Positions 47,341-57,834 of a stretch of DNA of 64,000 bases are shown piece by piece. A program made the translations under genes and the position numbers. The notes under the pieces were generated by a model that was not told where the DNA came from, ran no database searches, and saw nothing but the letters and a program-made list of their open reading frames with translations. Position 1 is the first letter of the stretch. Every line of letters starts with the position of its first letter. Source of the stretch: Cycas panzhihuaensis (lineage: Eukaryota > Cycadophyta); the NCBI GenBank assembly GCA_023213395.1, contig CM041465.1:18972001-19036000 (forward strand). Direction: 5' to 3'.

Positions 47341-48480
47341 GTTGTGCCTCTCAAATATCAAAGCACCCATTTCACTGCTGCCCAATGTTCCTTTCTTGGA
47401 TTTGCCATAAACCTGCTAACTACATAGACTGCATATGAAATGTCAGGTCTTGTACATACCATGGCATATATCAAACTTCCTACTACACTGGTATAAGGAA
47501 CACATGACATATAATCCTTTTCTTCTTTATTACTAGGACTTATACTCAAAGAAAGCTTGATTTGGGAAGCCAATGAGATACTCACTGGTTTCACATTTGC
47601 CATACCAAACCTAGTTAGCACCTTCTCCACATATTTCTATTGTGATAACCATAGCTTTTTTGTTTTTCTATCTCTGTGTATCTCCATACCTAAGATTTGT
47701 TTTGTATCTCCTAGATCCTTCATATCAAAAGTCCTAGCCAATTGAGCCTTTAACTTATTGATTTCTTTCATGCTCTTGCTTGCAACCAACATGTCATTAA
47801 CATACAATACCAAGATAATGAATAAGCCATTGTCCATAAATTTAAAGTAAACACAATGATCATACTCACTTCTTTTGAAATTTTGGCTCTCCATGAAGGC
47901 ATCAAACTTCTTGTACCATTGCCTAGGAGATTGCTTCAGGCTATACAATGATTTCTTGAGCCTACAAACAAGTCTTTTTCTGCCATCTTGTACAAACCCT
48001 TCTGGTTGATCCATATAAATTTCCTCATTTAAATCTCCATGTAGAAAAGTTATTTTTACATCTAACTTCTCCAACTCCAAATCAAGAGAAGCTACCGATG
48101 TTAACATCACTCGAATTGAAACAAGTTTGATAACTGGTAAAAAGATCTCATGAAAGTCAATACCTATTTTTTATGCAAAGCCTTTATCCAACCTTTCCCT
48201 CAACATCTGTTTTCATCTTAAAAACCCACCTGCAACTAATAGTCTTCCTACCTTGTGGAAGTTCTACCAAGTCCCATGAATTATTTTTCTTCAACGCATC
48301 TATCTCTTCTTGCATAGCCCTCTTCCACTTCTCACTATGGATATCATCTACTACTTCTTGATAACATGTAGGCTTACCATCATTAGAAACTAAAGCAATA
48401 GAAGTAGATGAGTTATACTTGTCAGGTGGATGACTAACTCGTGTAGATCTTCTAACTCTTGGAAGAGGAGTGCCCATATA
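47341..48480 (-). pseudogene. pol: Copia reverse transcriptase of element E
   Basis: Three open stretches cover RT. 48184-48477 has KWKRAMQEEIDALKKNNSWD and GRKTISCRWVFKMK. 47637-48110 has LELEKLDVKITFLHGDLNEE and the catalytic motif LYVNDMLVAS, where the first aspartate of YVDD is N, so the enzyme is dead. 47358-47630 has MEKVLTRFGMANVKPVSISL and MYA-type end with YAVYVVSRFMANPRKEHWAA. Similarity is to Tork/Tnt1. Confidence 0.9.
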
Positions 48481-48564
48481 CTCCTATAAATCTGTTACCG
48501 ATTCATTTTCAAAAAGATCTTCCTATTCTTCTGATTCCAAAGATGGTTGGGTTTCAAACTTGAC

Positions 48565-49290
48565 CTATTGATGTTCATCTTTCTGCTCCTGTTTCACTTC
48601 AACTTCTACACTGTCTAATTTTAGAAGGGGAGATTCATCAAATACAACATCTCTGATAATGGTGATTTTATAGGAAGCAAGATCCCATAACCTGTATCCC
48701 TTCACACCATCTTTATCACCATAACCAACAAAGATACATTTCTTGGATTTTGGGTCTAACTTTGAATGTTTACTTTTATCAGTCCAGGCATAAGCATCAT
48801 AACTAAAAACTCTCAAATTTAAATAGTCACATGGATGTCCAGTCCATACCTCTTTAGTAATCTTGTAGTCTATTACAAGTGATGGTGACCTGTTTACCGA
48901 ATAACAAGTTGTTTGAATAGCTTCTACCCACAAGACCTGCTCCATTCCAACATTACTTAGCATGCTTCTTGCTCTTTCCAAGAGTGTCCTATTCATGTGC
49001 TCAACAATGCCATTTTACTGTGGAGTATAGCTAGTGGTCTTGTGTCTTTTGATCCCAACTTCTCTGTAATAGTTCTCAAACTCCAAGGAGTTGAAATCAC
49101 CTCCATTGTCAATTCTTAAGCATTTGATTGACTTACCATTGTTGTTCTCAACTAAAGCCTTGAACTGCTTAAACACACTAAAAACTTCATATTTCCTTTT
49201 CAAAAAATAGACCCATACCTTCCTGGAGTAATCATCTATAAATGTGATAAAGTAAAATAATCCTCCACCTGAATGTATGTAATCCATAAT
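48565..49290 (-). pseudogene. pol: Integrase of element E
   Basis: The core is open at 49015-49287: FYFITFIDDYSRKVWVYFLK, then CLRIDNGGDFNSLEFENYY with the second aspartate (usual form SDNGGEF). A stop at the end of 'TSYTPQ' cuts the frame where the family has NG(V/I)AERMNRTL; MNRTLLERARSML restarts at 48996. The C-terminal part includes HPCDYLNLRVFSYDAYAW and SKKCIFVGYGDKDGVKGYRL. A long charged tail leads to RT. Confidence 0.9.
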
Positions 49291-49919
49291 GCCTTTACTA
49301 GTGTGACTCCCTACTTTAAACCTGAGTCTATACTATTTTCCAAAAAATGTTTACAGAAAGCCAAATCTGAAAGTTGTAAGTCAAGAAGTAACTTACAGTT
49401 TATCAACACCTTAAGTCCTCTTTCACTCATGTGCCTAAGTCTATGATGCCATAAATGAGCTAGATCTTTTGTAGTCTTTGATGTTGTAGCTACTTGGATG
49501 ACATCCATACTTCCCACTAAAGTGTAAAGATTTCCTTTCTTTAAGGCTTTCATAACAACCAAGGCACCCTTTGATACCTTTAGGACTCCTTCATGACCTG
49601 TACGCTTATAACCACCTGAATCTAGTTCACCTAAGGAAATCAGATTCATTTTTAGATCAGGTACATGTCTAACCTCAATTAATGTTCTCACTACACCATC
49701 GAACATCTTAATTCTGATACTGTCAATGCCCACTGTCTTACAAGAAACTTCATTTCCCATAAGCACATCACCACCATCAAGAGGTTGGTACGATGAGAAC
49801 CAACTCTTGTATGGACACATGTGGTATGAAGCACCTGAATCTAACAACCAGTCATAATGATAATGGCAAATATTACAAGCAACCAAGACATCATCTTCCA
49901 TACCTTGATTTGACTCCAC
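49291..49919 (-). pseudogene. pol: Protease and pre-integrase domain of element E
   Basis: WLLDSGASYHMCPYKSWFSS carries the copia active site D-S-G. It is followed by MGNEVSCKTVGIDSI-type strands, GVLKVSKGALVVMKALKKGN, and the pre-integrase H-H-C-C region with LWHHRLRHMSERGLKVL and LAFCKHFL. The open stretch is 49311-49919, one of the longest in this element. A stop separates it from gag. Confidence 0.88.
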
Positions 49920-50708
49920 TTAATTAGCCTCCTTGGTAGGATCTTCCTTTTTCTGGGACTCCTTCCTTTTGAAGCAATCTTTCTTGAGGTGACCCATCTT
50001 ATTACAGTGCCAACACCTGAGCTTACTCTTCTTGCTTTTTAACTTTGACCTTGATGTATCCCTGGAACTTTGTCCTCTATTAATTATTCTACCCCTTACT
50101 GTCATGGCTTCTAGTGTGGAGGTTTTAAGACTAGACTTCCTCCGTACTTCTTCCATCAACAAAGCACTCAAAACAAAATCATATTCTAATTCATCTGTAG
50201 TGCTAAAACTAATTGAGATGATAATATTATCTTAGGATTCTGGTAATGAGCATAACAAGATAATAACCTTATCCTCATCCTCAAATTTGACATCGATACT
50301 AGCCAACTGACAAATAAGAGTATTGAAAATATTTAAATGGTCAGCAATTTTTGTACCTTCCTTCATCCGTAATGAGTATAGCTGCCTCTTCAAGTAGATT
50401 CAATTTGTCACTAATTTGGTCATATACAAGCCTTCCAACCGAGTCCATAATCTTATTGTTGTCTGCTCCCCTGCGATGTTAAACAGAACTTCATCTACCA
50501 AGCATCATCGTATTGTGCTAAGAGCCTTTTTATCTAGACCATCCCATTCGTCATCATCCATCCCTATGGATTTCCTCATTTTGCTTGTAAGAGATCTGTA
50601 CAAACCTTGTTATACAAGAACATCATATGCTTTCAGTTTCCATAACTCAAAGTTGTTCTTGCCATTGAATTTCTCCACCCTGAACTTTGCACTTGCCAGT
50701 TTCACCAT
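49920..50708 (-). pseudogene. gag: Gag of element E
   Basis: A likely start is the ATG at 50706-50708 (MVKLASAKFRVEKFNG). The copia gag domain spans about 50200-50680 and is broken by stops and shifts. The open C-terminal part (49920-50171) has a CCHC knuckle, CWHCNKMGHLKKDCFKRK. It ends with a stop at KEAN before protease. Confidence 0.85.
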
Positions 50709-50765
50709 TTGGTATAGAGAAAGCCGATACCAAAACCTTCACAAACTCGCTGCAAAAATAAAAGT

Positions 50766-50779
50766 GGCTTTGATACCAC
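50766..50779 (-). other. Primer binding site of element E
   Basis: Minus strand TGGTATCAAAGCCA, two bases inside the 5' LTR; one base from the initiator-Met site TGGTATCAGAGCC. Confidence 0.9.
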
Positions 50780-50780
50780 T

Positions 50781-51428
50781 TGTTGAGAATACAAGGTCCC
50801 AACCCTTAAATGCCACCAAGATCTAACCTATTCTTGTAACTGGTTATAGAAATCAAAACTAAAGATTACATGCAAGTTCTTAAAAACTAGAGATAAAATA
50901 AATAAACTGAACAAAAAATCCAAGCACATAAATACACCTGATATAACGTGGTAAAACCCTAGTAATATGTTAGGGAAACATCCATACAGGAAAGGTAATG
51001 ATCTTTATTATCACAGAATGGAGAAAATATACATAATCATGTAGCAGAGTGCTCATAACAACAACAACCAGTCGACCAACTCCTCACAGTACATTGAACA
51101 ACCTCAACATAATGAAACATACCCTAAAACGGGCTATATAAGAGAGTCATATAAGGCACAAATCTGGACCGTAGAATCTATGGTATTTTTATCGAACGAC
51201 CCTAATTCACTTTACAAGTTAATATAGTTTTCAGTGCTAATTTTTTGGCTCAGGGGCTATCACCCCCGAACCCCCTCTTAGCAGGGGACACTCCACCACC
51301 CCCCACCCCCTTGGCCAAGGGGGGCTCCCACCCCCCTTAGAACCCCTTTGTGGAAGGTTTGGGGGGGAACTGTGCTGCCAACATGCCAAAATTTAAGCTT
51401 CCAACCATTGTTGTCACATTACCCAACA
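50781..51428 (-). repeat. 5' LTR of element E
   Basis: 648 bases, TGTTGAGAAT to ACCCAACA on the plus strand. On the minus strand a TATA box (CTTATATAGCCC, near 51137) and AATAAAG (near 51005) are present. A C-rich and G-rich block (51260-51370) with the palindrome at 51306-51323 lies near its upstream end. Confidence 0.93.
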
Positions 51429-51433
51429 CTAGG

Positions 51434-53171
51434 AAAACAACTTCCAATCTCCTCAAAACAAGCAACACAAGACAAAGGATGTAGATGGTTAGCCTCGGAA
51501 TGGCTAACCCTCTAATGAATACACCTCCATGCTGCCCCTAAGCACAAGAGTAGTAGATTGGGATAGCCTAATGGCAGTAAATAATGGGAGAAATAAATAA
51601 CACAAGGTTTGTAAATAATGTCTATATTGCAAATATTGTGAGGTGTAGCGTTTTGCAACTTTGACCAAAACAAAACCTAAAGTTGATGTGTGACACTACT
51701 TAAGGCTGGAAACTCTACCTAAGTGAAGCACTCAGGCATGGAACTAGTATAACGAGGGGTTACGTACACTTATACCAGTGATAGCTTTCTTATAAGAACT
51801 CCCTGGTAGCCTAAGAAAGGCATAAGAGGAGGAGAGAAAAAGACAAGAAGGGGGTTGCCCTTGAGGAGTAGGACTAGTTAAGTGTGGAACCCACCTTGGC
51901 TCCTTTCTCTCACTCTTTGAGGACCTCTCTTCATAGTCTCCTTGGAGAAACTAAGAGAAAGTAGGAAGGTAATGTGGACAGAAAGGGAGTAATTGAGGGA
52001 ATGCCTCCTGTATGTATTGGAAAGTTGTGAAATGAAAGATATACAAAGCAATCCAACCTCTTTTAAGGAAGTTTAAAAGGAACAAAATGGAATAAACATG
52101 AGCTGGTACCTGCTAAGATGGATTAGTGATAGGTCTGCCTAAGAAAATGGTAGAAAATGACAGATCTATGGTGCTTACAAGTGGATTCCTGCAAGAGCTA
52201 TGAAACTTGGAGAGAAGCTTGATGAAACTTGATGGTTGAGTATGGAGGCGAGACTTGGAGCATATCCTTACTTGGAGAAGCTTGTTCACGAGCTTCTTGC
52301 TATGGATATGAGCTGGAGAAGGTGGATCTCAGGCTAAGACATAGGAATCTTAAATGTTATAGGGTGTTCTTCAGAAAATTACCTATGAAAGTAGGACAAG
52401 AGAGGAGAGTAGGTGGAAGAAGAGATGGAAAATAAAGTTCTTTTGGGTTTTATACCTAACCCTAGCTCAATTAGGCGATTAGGGTTAGGCTAGGACTCAA
52501 GGGTGACTAAGCCACATGGAAATTTTGTAAAAAATATGAAATTTACCATGGAAGATTAAAAAAAATACTTTGTGATAGTTGTCCCATGGTAAAGTTTGCG
52601 GTACCACAAAGTTTACCACAATACCATGACATTTGTCATGGTGTGGTGATAGAAACAAACATAGGATAAGAAAAGGTACTTGGGAGTCCTAAAGGAGGGT
52701 ACCCCAGGCCTAGGAGGGGCTGGCCCTCTATCCATGTGGCTGGGGATAGTCATATGTAGAGGATGACCTAAACTAGATCGGGTACTAAAGAAGTAGAATT
52801 CCCAAGAAGTTGGCAAATGGATAGGGATGCACCAATCACACCTAGCGGGGCACTAGAGTTGTGATGTGGTAAAGAGGGTGTGAACGGATCACACAGGCTA
52901 GGTGATGCTTGAGATAATATGGAGGTGCATTGGAGGGTTGTGGAGTGCCATGGGGATACATGTCCTTCAGATCATTATAGGCTGAAAGAGTGTCACACAA
53001 TATGATCAAGCAGCAGATGCAAGATGATCACTTAAATGTATCAGTCAGCAATGCAATAAAATGATGCTTCAGTTTACCTTTCTATAGAAGTAACAAAGGC
53101 AAAGGCTATAAGCATACCTATACTTACCTAAGTCGACTTGCCAAGAACCCATTCCCTATAGCTGGGAAATA
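51434..53171 (-). repeat. 5' LTR of H, outer part (right of copia E)
   Basis: Continues the LTR interrupted at 46284 and ends ...GCTGGGAAATA (the family end is GGAAACA). GTAGG at 53172-53176 duplicates 23401-23405. Confidence 0.88.
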
Positions 53172-53176
53172 GTAGG

Positions 53177-55870
53177 TACATTTATGCATTTGTATGTAAT
53201 AAGGGACCCCTTGGAGGTTTGAAGTTTTCATATCTTAAAAACCTATAGTACAATGGTCATATGGGGTCGCCATACCCTCATGGCATATCCTCCCCTAGCC
53301 TGTCTGCTCCCTCACCTAGAGACCAAATCCCTCATAGGCTCCTTCTCCTCCTCTGCTGTGAGGTTCTGGCCTCACTCCTCTCATCTCTTAGCCTCCTCTA
53401 GGATTTTATTGCCATGTGGGTCTTGCTGTGAAAGGACTAAGTAGCCATCTGACTGACTAGTTGATTGAACCTCTCTTATAATTGGTCCATGTCACCTAGT
53501 ACTCAATCCCTCTCATCCAATAGCCAATCCTACTCCCTCTCCATCTCACCAAGCCTCTCCTTGAGAAGAGGAGATAATAACCCTCACATTGCCACCAGCA
53601 TCTGTAGCTCCTCCTTGAGCCTCCAACACCTACACTCTAACTCACAGTTGGTCCCTTTCTCCCTCGAGCTAGCCTTTCTCTCCTTGGAATTGATCTCTCT
53701 CTTCTTGGAGCTAGTCCTCCCTCACTTGCCACTCTTGGGCCTTTGCATCCCATATATCTTACACTCGTATGAGAGGAGTGAATGCCACTACATGTTGTCC
53801 TACTGATCCCAGCCCCTCATCACTAAGGATAGGAGGTTATCCCTCCTCATACATGCATGGAAAGAGCTCTATAACCACTCATCTAACTAGCTCTCCCATA
53901 TCATCTCCACCTGCCAACTACATATATCAAAGTTGTTAGTATGGGATACATAAAAAATCCATCAACAACTATAATACATAAATCATAACAAATAAAAACC
54001 ATGAAAATAGATAACCAAATCAAGTGCTAAGCTAAGGAAAATGGGATATCTCACCTCTTAGGATAGTCAACACCTCTCTAACTGCTACACCCTCCCCTAT
54101 AGTTGTCACCTCCCCTACTCTTAGCTCTCCTGGAGTAATAGGTGCATCACCTCCCTCTACCTCCTTGGCCCCAAGGATCCCTACTTCTTTGGCAGCTAAG
54201 ATCGCCTTCACCACAGTTGCCCGTGCTGCATCCTCCTCTATCTTGTCTATGACAGCTCTATTGCCCTCCTCATCTACTCCATCACCCTCCTCATCTCTTG
54301 GCTCCTCTACTAGGGCCCCTTCTACCTCTCCCTCTTATGTTCCACTTGCCTAACATATGGTGTGGTAGGGATCTTGTATGTACTCCTCCATCATGAGGAT
54401 ATTTAAGGATGTGGCAGTTATTGACCGTTTGATATGAGTTGGCTCTCTTGCACTTCAGAAGCGTGTCTACCATCTATGAATCATGGGGGTAGTAGCTACT
54501 ATCAACTATGGTCCTATTGTTGGTGTCACTTTCCTAAAGTGGTCAAAGAACTAGCACTAGAGCAAAGAGCAGAAAGAAAGTCCTCACCATCCTGTCACTC
54601 GCATCTGATATAGCTGAGCCGTGAGATTGGCTATTACTATTGCAGCCTAGTCAAAATACTCTCATGCCTCATATCTTTAGATGGTAGTCATCCACCCACT
54701 AAGAACCTCCATATAATTTTATTTCTGAGAAATTTGGAATAAAATAACAAATATAATCAATTTCCTCATATGAGGAATGTTAGACATAACTTTCACTTAG
54801 AGTGTAACCCCCCTCTAAGACCAGCGTTCCTTAGTAGTAAAAAATAAAGCCACCTCATAATGTGTAGCATATGTACTAGGAAAAGTCCCTAGCACTGCTA
54901 GAAAGCCACTCATCAACACTCCTAAGATATGCCTAATATCTCTAGATGCAATCGTAATATCCCCACTAGTGGAAGGTGGAAGACATATCTCCACTAGTCC
55001 CACTATGAAATGATATCTAGTAGTAGACCCTAATTTGAGGTATACTATAGTGTTTAGATGAGATTTAGTAGCCCGCACCTCCTCAGAATATCCCAATCAC
55101 ATTGATCCATTAATGTGACAAATCCTGCCATTAGGGAGCCCTTACTTTCATAGTTATCCACCATGATAATGGGTTGCCAAACATTAAAATAGATAACATT
55201 AGTTAGCCTCTTACCCCTCCTGTCAATCAGGCTTTCTTCTAATCAATGAAATCTAGCAAAAAATAGGTAGCAATCAAAATTTAAGTGATTTTTCTTTTGT
55301 TCCTTTACCCTACATTAGCCCCACTAATATTTTTGTAGTACCATAAATATATGGGCATGCCCTACAAGGGTATCGGTTGCCCCATTACAATGTTTGTGAT
55401 AATGTAAACAAGTTTGCAAGGCAGAAGTGTCCCAACCCAAAATTTAAAAAATATAAAATTAAAATTAAAATTTTTTAAGTTTGGGGGACCAGGTCTAGTC
55501 CACTAGGACTCAAGATCCCTAGTTCCCTAGTCCAACCTCTTCCAAATCCCAAATTAGGTTCCAGTGACTCTAAAAATCCCATAAAGGGCCTTGCCTAGCC
55601 ATTAAAAGTCACAAAAGAAAATGACTAAAAATTTAATATAGGGTCTAGATTACCATACTAGGTCTAGCCTGATCACTGCCATCACACAGATATGATCTTA
55701 TCAGTTATTTTTGTGTAATGATTTGATGGCCAAATCTCCTCTACAAGATGTGTGACCGGGGGGTAAACCAAGGTAGCAAGGGGGGTCTTTCTCTAGAATC
55801 GATTGCAAGGGCATGAAAATGAATTCTATTTTCACCCTTCTTCTCCTCTTTTATTAGTAGGGCTACCTAG
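53177..55870 (-). pseudogene. Antisense PMD gene of element I
   Basis: Element I reads plus, so its antisense gene is on the minus strand. The PMD is open at 54815-55096: TTRYHFIVGLVEICLPPSTS and GDITIASRDIRHILGVLMSG, followed by FLAVLGTFPS. The middle region (54060-54500) is glycine, arginine and serine-rich. The putative intron is 53918-54054. The coiled-coil part (53440-53880) is rich in E, R and L codons on the minus strand but interrupted. This is the most diverged copy, perhaps 35% different from H, yet domain order and intron position are the same. Confidence 0.68.
53918..54054 (-). other. Putative GT-AG intron of the antisense gene, element I
   Basis: On the minus strand: GAG/GTGAGATATCCC at the donor and GATATATGTAG/TTGG at the acceptor, 137 bases, T-rich. 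Same donor hexamer and same place as in A and H. Confidence 0.6.
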
Positions 55871-56407
55871 GGCACCATGCCCTTTTTTGACCATAGAAGA
55901 GCTATTGAGATCTTTGTTTCGAGTTCGTTTATAATCCCTTCAGATCTCTGGCTTAATTCCCCTTCTAAACACTACTTTTCCTAGTCATTTTGTATATTTA
56001 TGATGCCCTTTTAGCTCCTATATGAATCCTTTCCCCCCTCTTTTTTAGTTGCCTAAAATACTATTAGTGTTCATACTCTATAGTCTTGTTTTGGCATGCC
56101 AAGTCTACCTTTGCAATCATTTTATCTTATCAGAGCTCTTAATAAGAGTCCCCCCCTTGTTCTAGCCTCCTCATTAGTCGTGTACCAACTTTGTAACCTT
56201 GTAGCAAGCTTAGTCCTCTTATGATACTTCTTCTTCCATAAGGCAAGCCTTCTGCTAGCCTAGTAGCCTACTTATATAGCTCTCCTATCCTCTTATGGTC
56301 ACCCTTTTGAGTTGTTGTGAGTAATCAAGACTTACTTCCCCTCCTTTCCTTTTACCCTATATACTCCCATTCTACTTTTTTATAAGTTCTATCTCCTCTC
56401 CTACACC
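55871..56407. other. Intergenic region of element I between antisense gene and RNase H
   Basis: Divergent interval, rich in C and T on the plus strand, with short TATA-like runs (CCCTATATACTCCC near 56353; TTTTTATAAGTTC near 56378) 25-55 bases before the RNase H ATG. Weak AATAAAAGAGG on the minus strand near 55850. No coding sequence recognised. Confidence 0.4.
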
Positions 56408-56930
56408 ATGGCTCTCCTCAACTACACTAATGATGATAGCCATGGTAACCTAGGACCCTCTGTAGCCACTTGGATCATCCATGATCCTTCCAGGCATGAC
56501 CTCATACATTCTAGGATGTACCTACTTAAGGCCATAAATAATGATGTAGAGTATACTATTGTTATAGAGGCCCTTATTGATATGCTTCACTTATACCATG
56601 GCCCCATTATTCTATTCTACAACTCTCAAATTGTGGTGTAACAATTGACTCAGGTCTACCAACTCCTTTGCCCTTGATCAAGGTCCTTTGCCTCAACTAC
56701 CAAGTCACTTTTATCTTCTTTCCCTATGGTGGATATTTGGCATATCCCTCATGATCAAAACACTGAGATAGATAACCTAGTTCATCTCATTCTTGAGCAT
56801 TGTCTCCCTCTCCTAGGTGATCCCCCCTAAGCAACCTAATAGGTTGACCCCTCATATAAACCTTTGGACTATCATCCTTTCCTTATTTTAACCACTCTCT
56901 CACCTCCAAAAAGAGGCTGATGATGAGGCT
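56408..56930 (+). pseudogene. Stand-alone second RNase H of element I
   Basis: Begins MALLNYTNDDSHGNLGPS, matching MALLIFTDG of the H copies; the first site is changed (TNDD for TDGR). The second site reads NNDVEY, with E replaced by V, and the third FYNSQIVV, with D replaced by N. A stop at 56641 ends the first block. The frame continues to FPMVDIWHIPHDQNTEIDNL, the last RNase H strand and helix, and LVHLILEHCLPLL. The size is about 150-175 residues. All three catalytic acids are lost, so it is dead, but the gene is the same as in H. Confidence 0.7.
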
Positions 56931-57421
56931 AAACTATGATGACCAAAACTCTATTTCCTAGTTTGATTCCTAGGTCACCCATGACCCATCCTCTATTGTA
57001 TTTTTAGCTTATCTTTTACTATATACTTATTATATCATTGGTTTGATTTTTATTATATGTTAGAGTAATGAGATGCTCCCTCATCTCCCTCACTCTCATT
57101 TTATTCATTTATCTTAGGGATTCTAGTCCTATCCTTCTCCTTAGGGTCATGTTACCCACCTAGGTACCACCTTAGGTATCCCCCTAAGTTATTCTACCAT
57201 TGTTTCATGTGTGTTTTAGGTCTAGGGATCTGTACCTAGAGGCTTAATTAGGCCACATCCCTCATTCCTCTCTTAAGCACACATCTCCTATCCACATGAT
57301 CTATTGTAACACTTGCAACTCACCTTATTTACTGACACATGATCTTTATATAGTTTTAATGATGACATTGTGTTGACAACATTCACCATCATATAACACT
57401 TCTAAGCGATGAGATTTTACT

Positions 57422-57434
57422 ACCAAGGGTGAAG
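57422..57434 (+). other. Polypurine tract of element I
   Basis: ACCAAGGGTGAAG directly before TGTTTCC. Same design as H. Confidence 0.7.
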
Positions 57435-57834
57435 TGTTTCCTAGCCACCAGGAATGGATTGGGATGCCATCACATAGGTAAGTCCAGGTATACATATTCT
57501 CTTCCTTTCACTTCATTTATTTTTTATAATTATTGAGATTTATGTAATTGCCTAGCTACTTGGACTACTTGTATGTCCTCTTACTTGTGCATGACATTTT
57601 GCCTATGATGACTAGGAGTTTAGTCCAATGGCATGATAGCTTCTAGGTGATCTCCCTCCCTATTATGGGTACTCATGGCCCTCCATAGCCTAACTCACAT
57701 ACTTCTTAATTTGTTTCATACTCATTTGGTCACATCTTCTCCTTTCTCTCTCTACTTTATCTATCACTCAATCCATCTAGGTAAATTTGTTGGGGAGTTT
57801 TAGTGTATGAATGCATCCTATTGCTTATATATTA
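57435..57834 (+). repeat. 3' LTR of element I, first 400 bases
   Basis: TGTTTCCTAGCCACCAGGAATGG matches the start of the H LTRs read on the minus strand. Similarity to H falls to about 60-65% further in. Element J starts at 57835; the rest of this LTR should lie beyond J, outside the window. Confidence 0.72.

Larger units (their letters stand above)
46285..51428 (-). mobile_element. Element E: Ty1/copia (Tork/Tnt1-like) retrotransposon, complete, minus strand
   Basis: LTRs 46285-46835 and 50781-51428, target duplication CTAGG on both sides (46280-46284 and 51429-51433), primer site, one gag-pol reading frame with stops, and a polypurine tract. The order gag, protease, integrase, RT, RNase H is diagnostic of copia. 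The intact target site can be read in the other LTR of H near 31541. The LTRs differ by about 8% by eye plus indels. Confidence 0.95.
23406..53171 (-). mobile_element. Element H: Ty3/gypsy Tat/Ogre-like retrotransposon, minus strand, with internal tandem duplication and nested copia E
   Basis: The 5' LTR is on the right (44913-53171, split by E). Leftward follow primer site, gag, protease, RT, RNase H, integrase, spacer, the antisense PMD gene, stand-alone RNase H and 3' LTR. GTAGG at 23401-23405 and 53172-53176 is the target duplication. The 3' end is present twice because of the 22977-29699 duplication. Taking the unit 2 LTR, the uninterrupted element would be about 18 kb. The 5' and 3' LTRs differ by about 13% over 240 bases compared by eye, and no long frame is intact. 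Confidence 0.85.
13637..57834 (+). mobile_element. Element I: ancient Ty3/gypsy (Tat/Ogre-like) host element, exploded by nested insertions
   Basis: This is the outermost element of the window, read on the plus strand. Its pieces are protease (13637-14020), RT and integrase C-terminus (21587-22671), spacer (22672-23405), then after the 30 kb insertion H the antisense PMD gene (53200-55870, minus), a stand-alone RNase H (56408-56930, plus), polypurine tract and the first 400 bases of the 3' LTR. Colinearity with the related element H shows these pieces belong together: the joined I flanks around H match the uninterrupted H spacer at 37440-37500. Gag and the 5' LTR would lie left of the window, beyond copia F. 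About 500 bases between protease and RT are missing next to element D. The assignment of the far pieces to one copy is inference from order, orientation and family. Confidence 0.8.

Noticed and set aside
50416-50826. 136 codon plus-strand frame
   Set aside because: It is antisense to copia gag and crosses the primer site and LTR edge of E; nothing suggests a gene.
53465-53806. 113 codon plus-strand frame rich in S and L
   Set aside because: It is the complement of the coiled-coil part of the antisense gene of element I; its composition follows from that.
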